Origin: Mesonia sp008017825
Lineage (GTDB): Bacteria > Bacteroidota > Bacteroidia > Flavobacteriales > Flavobacteriaceae
Direction: 5' to 3'
NCBI RefSeq assembly: GCF_008017825.1
Contig: NZ_VRLS01000052.1
Location: 186,001 to 250,000, forward strand
Length of the DNA: 64,000 nt
Under the pieces are notes generated by a model. It made no database searches and was not told the origin of the DNA. It saw only the letters and a program-made list of their open reading frames with translations. The stretch's first letter is position 1. Every line of letters begins with the position of its first letter. Shown piece after piece: positions 61,652-64,000 of this stretch. The translations under genes and the position numbers were made by a program.

Positions 61652-64000
61652 CTTCTTTTATTTTTTGTTCTTTAATCGCTCGCTCCACTTCCTCTTTAGA
61701 AACCTCTTTTCCTGTTTTTAACCATTTAATTTTTGTCTTTAATTCGTTGGTTGCCGATAGCAATAAGGGTAAAAATAATAGAGTTAAAAAAGTCGCAATC
61801 CCAATACCATAGGCGATAGAAATTGCCATAGGTTTTAAAAATTGTGCCTGTCTACTTTTTTCTAACAATAATGGCGCTAAACCAGCAATGGTTGTAACTG
61901 ATGTTAAAAATATGGCCCTAAACCTAGCTCTTCCTGCTTCATACAAAGCTTCGTCAAACTTCATCCCTTCTTTTAAAAATGAATTAAATTTACCAATAAG
62001 TACCAAGCCATCATTAACCATAATTCCGATTAAAGCAATAATTCCTAATGCCGACAATACGTTTATAGGAAAACCGTGGAATAAATGACCCCAGCCTATT
62101 GCAATAACACTTAACGGAATCATAAGCATTAATAATAAAGGCTGACTGTAACTTCTAAAGGTAAAAGCGATAGTCGCGTATATCAAGAATAAAATGACCG
62201 GGAAAATTTTGTTGGCAGAATCTGTTAATTTGCCAGCTTCTCTGTTTTGACCTTCATAAGACGCCTTTACCGTTGGATATTTAGAAGTGATCTCTGGCAT
62301 AACATTATTTTGAATATCTAACAAAATATCGGTAGAACTTCCGTTAGGATCTTCCATATCTGCATTTACTTGAATCTCACGAACCCCATCTAAATGCCTA
62401 ATCGATTCGTCTCCTCTTGCAATTTCATAATTGGCAATCTCTTGAAAAGGTACTCGATCTCCTGCAGGAGTTACAATTCGCATTTCATCTAAATCACTTA
62501 AAGAGTTTCTGTTTTCTAAACCGTAGCGAACCCATACTCTTATTTCATCCTGTCCGCGTTGAAAACGTTGTGCCTGTGCTCCAAAGAAACCACCTCGTAT
62601 TTGACGCATTACCGAGTTGAGTGTTAATCCTAAAGCATAAGCATTGTCCTTTAAAGTAACATTTAATTCTTTTGCTCCTTCAGGATCGGTATCGGTAATA
62701 TCTTTAAGCAGAGAATTGTTCTCTAGAACTTCTCGCAATTCTTCGGTGGCGGCTTTCAGTTCTTCTGTATTATTTCCTAATAAAGATACAGAAATAGGAC
62801 TTCCGCCAAAATTTCCACCAGAACCAAACGTTAACTGCTCTACTCCATACACCTCACCCACTTCATCTCGAATGGCATTGGTAATTTCCGGGGAACCGAA
62901 ATCACGTTCCTCTCCGGGTAGTAAATTAACTCTCAAAGAGGCTTTGTTATTTCCTGGTCCTACACGTTTTATAATATTTTCAACTACGGGTTTATTTCCT
63001 GTTTGGTTTTGAGTAAATTCTTTATTCACACGCCACGCGGCATCTTCTACCATAGAAATTACAGAATCGGTTATTTTGGGATTTGTCCCTTCGGCCATTA
63101 ATAAATTAATACTCACCGTATCACTGGCAATACTAGGAAACAAGGTTATTTTAATAATCCCTCCTCCTATTGCACCAATCGTAATTACAAAAGCTGCGAT
63201 AACTATTGCAAATGAAATGAAGCGTTGACGTAGCACAAATCTTAATGCAGGACTGTAAATACGGTCTCTACAATAGCGCATAAATTGATCTCCTTTTTTA
63301 TTGTACCAGCGCAGTTTATAAAAGAATTTATCAATTCCCTTTTTATTTTTTTGTTCTTCTTCGGTTTCCCGGACTAACGCTTTGGAGTGACCAATGTGTG
63401 CAGGTAAAATAATAAGAGCTTCGACTAATGAAACAATCAAGGTTAAAATAACAACGGTAGAAACTTCTGAAAAGAACTCTCCTATTCTACTGTCTAAAAA
63501 CTGAAACGTAGCAAAAGCCAAAACTGTAGTGATAATCGCCGAAACAATTGGAGGAATAACTTCCATTGTTCCATCAATCGCTGCTTTTACAGGACTTTTA
63601 CCCATTTCGTAATGCTGGTAGATATTCTCTGATATTACAATACCGTCATCTACTAAAATCCCGATCACGATTATCATCCCAAAAAGAGATAATACATTGA
63701 TAGTAACTCCAAAAGAACCTGCAAAAATAAACATACCTAAAAAGGCTACAGGAAGACCAAAGGCTACCCAAAATGCCAATCTTGTATTTAAGAAAAACGA
63801 AAGAAAAAGAAGAACCAATAGGATTCCCATAATTCCGTTTTCTAAAAGTAATTGCGTACGTTGATTTAGTCGTATGGATGAATCTTGTGTGATATCTAAT
63901 TGAACCACATCGTGACTTTGATTGTACTCTTCTACATAGGCATTAATTTGTTCTGCAGTAGAAAGTAAATCTTCATTATTGGTATTACTAATATTTACAT
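61644..64000 (-). CDS. RND-family efflux pump permease (5' end outside window)
   Basis: The frame is open to the window end; the visible part is 785 residues, the C-terminal three quarters. There is no true start here: the GTG at 63908 is internal. It has the N-terminal domain TM segments with FGMIIVIGILVDDGIVISEN (TM4 with the proton-relay DD), the porter loops, and the second TM set with ALGIIALIGIMVNDGLVLIG. With the TolC gene it forms a drug or metabolite efflux operon; the membrane fusion protein should be upstream, outside the window. Confidence 0.93.
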   Translation of the reverse strand, partial: VNISNTNNEDLLSTAEQINAYVEEYNQSHDVVQLDITQDSSIRLNQRTQLLLENGIMGILLVLLFLSFFLNTRLAFWVAFGLPVAFLGMFIFAGSFGVTINVLSLFGMIIVIGILVDDGIVISENIYQHYEMGKSPVKAAIDGTMEVIPPIVSAIITTVLAFATFQFLDSRIGEFFSEVSTVVILTLIVSLVEALIILPAHIGHSKALVRETEEEQKNKKGIDKFFYKLRWYNKKGDQFMRYCRDRIYSPALRFVLRQRFISFAIVIAAFVITIGAIGGGIIKITLFPSIASDTVSINLLMAEGTNPKITDSVISMVEDAAWRVNKEFTQNQTGNKPVVENIIKRVGPGNNKASLRVNLLPGEERDFGSPEITNAIRDEVGEVYGVEQLTFGSGGNFGGSPISVSLLGNNTEELKAATEELREVLENNSLLKDITDTDPEGAKELNVTLKDNAYALGLTLNSVMRQIRGGFFGAQAQRFQRGQDEIRVWVRYGLENRNSLSDLDEMRIVTPAGDRVPFQEIANYEIARGDESIRHLDGVREIQVNADMEDPNGSSTDILLDIQNNVMPEITSKYPTVKASYEGQNREAGKLTDSANKIFPVILFLIYATIAFTFRSYSQPLLLMLMIPLSVIAIGWGHLFHGFPINVLSALGIIALIGIMVNDGLVLIGKFNSFLKEGMKFDEALYEAGRARFRAIFLTSVTTIAGLAPLLLEKSRQAQFLKPMAISIAYGIGIATFLTLLFLPLLLSATNELKTKIKWLKTGKEVSKEEVERAIKEQKIKEDE

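Overview
The window is about 64 kb of AT-rich DNA from a member of the Bacteroidota, most likely the family Flavobacteriaceae. The evidence is TAnnTTTG-type promoter elements, a type IX secretion cargo protein, an S46 peptidase, GSCFA, DUF4230 and OMP_b-brl proteins, and the fused alpha/beta E1 typical of the phylum. No rRNA, CRISPR array, prophage or intact insertion sequence was seen.

Layout. (i) Bases 1-8,465, minus strand: a porin-like outer-membrane protein cut by the window edge, an MscS channel, a branched-chain 2-oxoacid dehydrogenase pair (fused E1, then E2), and phenylacetate-CoA ligase paaK with a TetR gene directly behind it. (ii) 8.7-12.75 kb: a DPP11-like S46 dipeptidyl-peptidase, a dicarboxylate symporter and a GNAT acetyltransferase. 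(iii) 12.75-27.4 kb, minus strand: a phenylacetyl-CoA (PAA) operon of about 14 kb in the order paaR(TetR)-paaE-A-B-C-D-G-H-I-(ypfJ-like peptidase)-paaJ-paaZ-paaF-paaY. (iv) A divergent aromatic amino acid hydroxylase follows. (v) 29-64 kb: mostly housekeeping and envelope genes. These include alaS, an M23/MerR/LemA/TPM cluster, a TonB-receptor-like barrel, era/der, a 1000-residue beta-helix T9SS cargo, an M1 peptidase, stress and redox genes, two pirins behind a Crp/Fnr regulator, an initiator tRNA, an AraC regulator, and a TolC/RND efflux pair cut by the window end.

How it works together. PaaK activates phenylacetate. PaaABC(D)E epoxidises the CoA ester, PaaG isomerises it, PaaZ opens and oxidises the ring, and PaaF/H/J run the beta-oxidation. 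PaaI and PaaY are thioesterase-type housekeepers. Three promoters (porin, paaK-tetR, paaE operon) share a 16-bp palindrome, ACTAAC-N4-GTTAGT. In front of paaE it sits inside a near-consensus Bacteroidota promoter, which suggests one TetR regulon covering uptake, activation and degradation.

The most unusual feature is a set of four divergent 'four-helix-bundle' (23S rRNA intervening-sequence protein family) genes wedged between consecutive genes of the PAA and 2-oxoacid dehydrogenase operons. All are co-directional with the host operon. Three are bracketed by 14-17 bp inverted repeats, so the ORF would lie in the loop of a long stem within the operon mRNA. Two are broken by a single mutation and one has lost its start. 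Other non-coding structure includes a recurring 16-bp palindrome CGCTTCCGCGGAAGCG inside coding sequences (always read as Ala-Ser-Ala-Glu), a family of AAATGTAAAAG hairpins in operon gaps, and two copies of a structured intergenic repeat.
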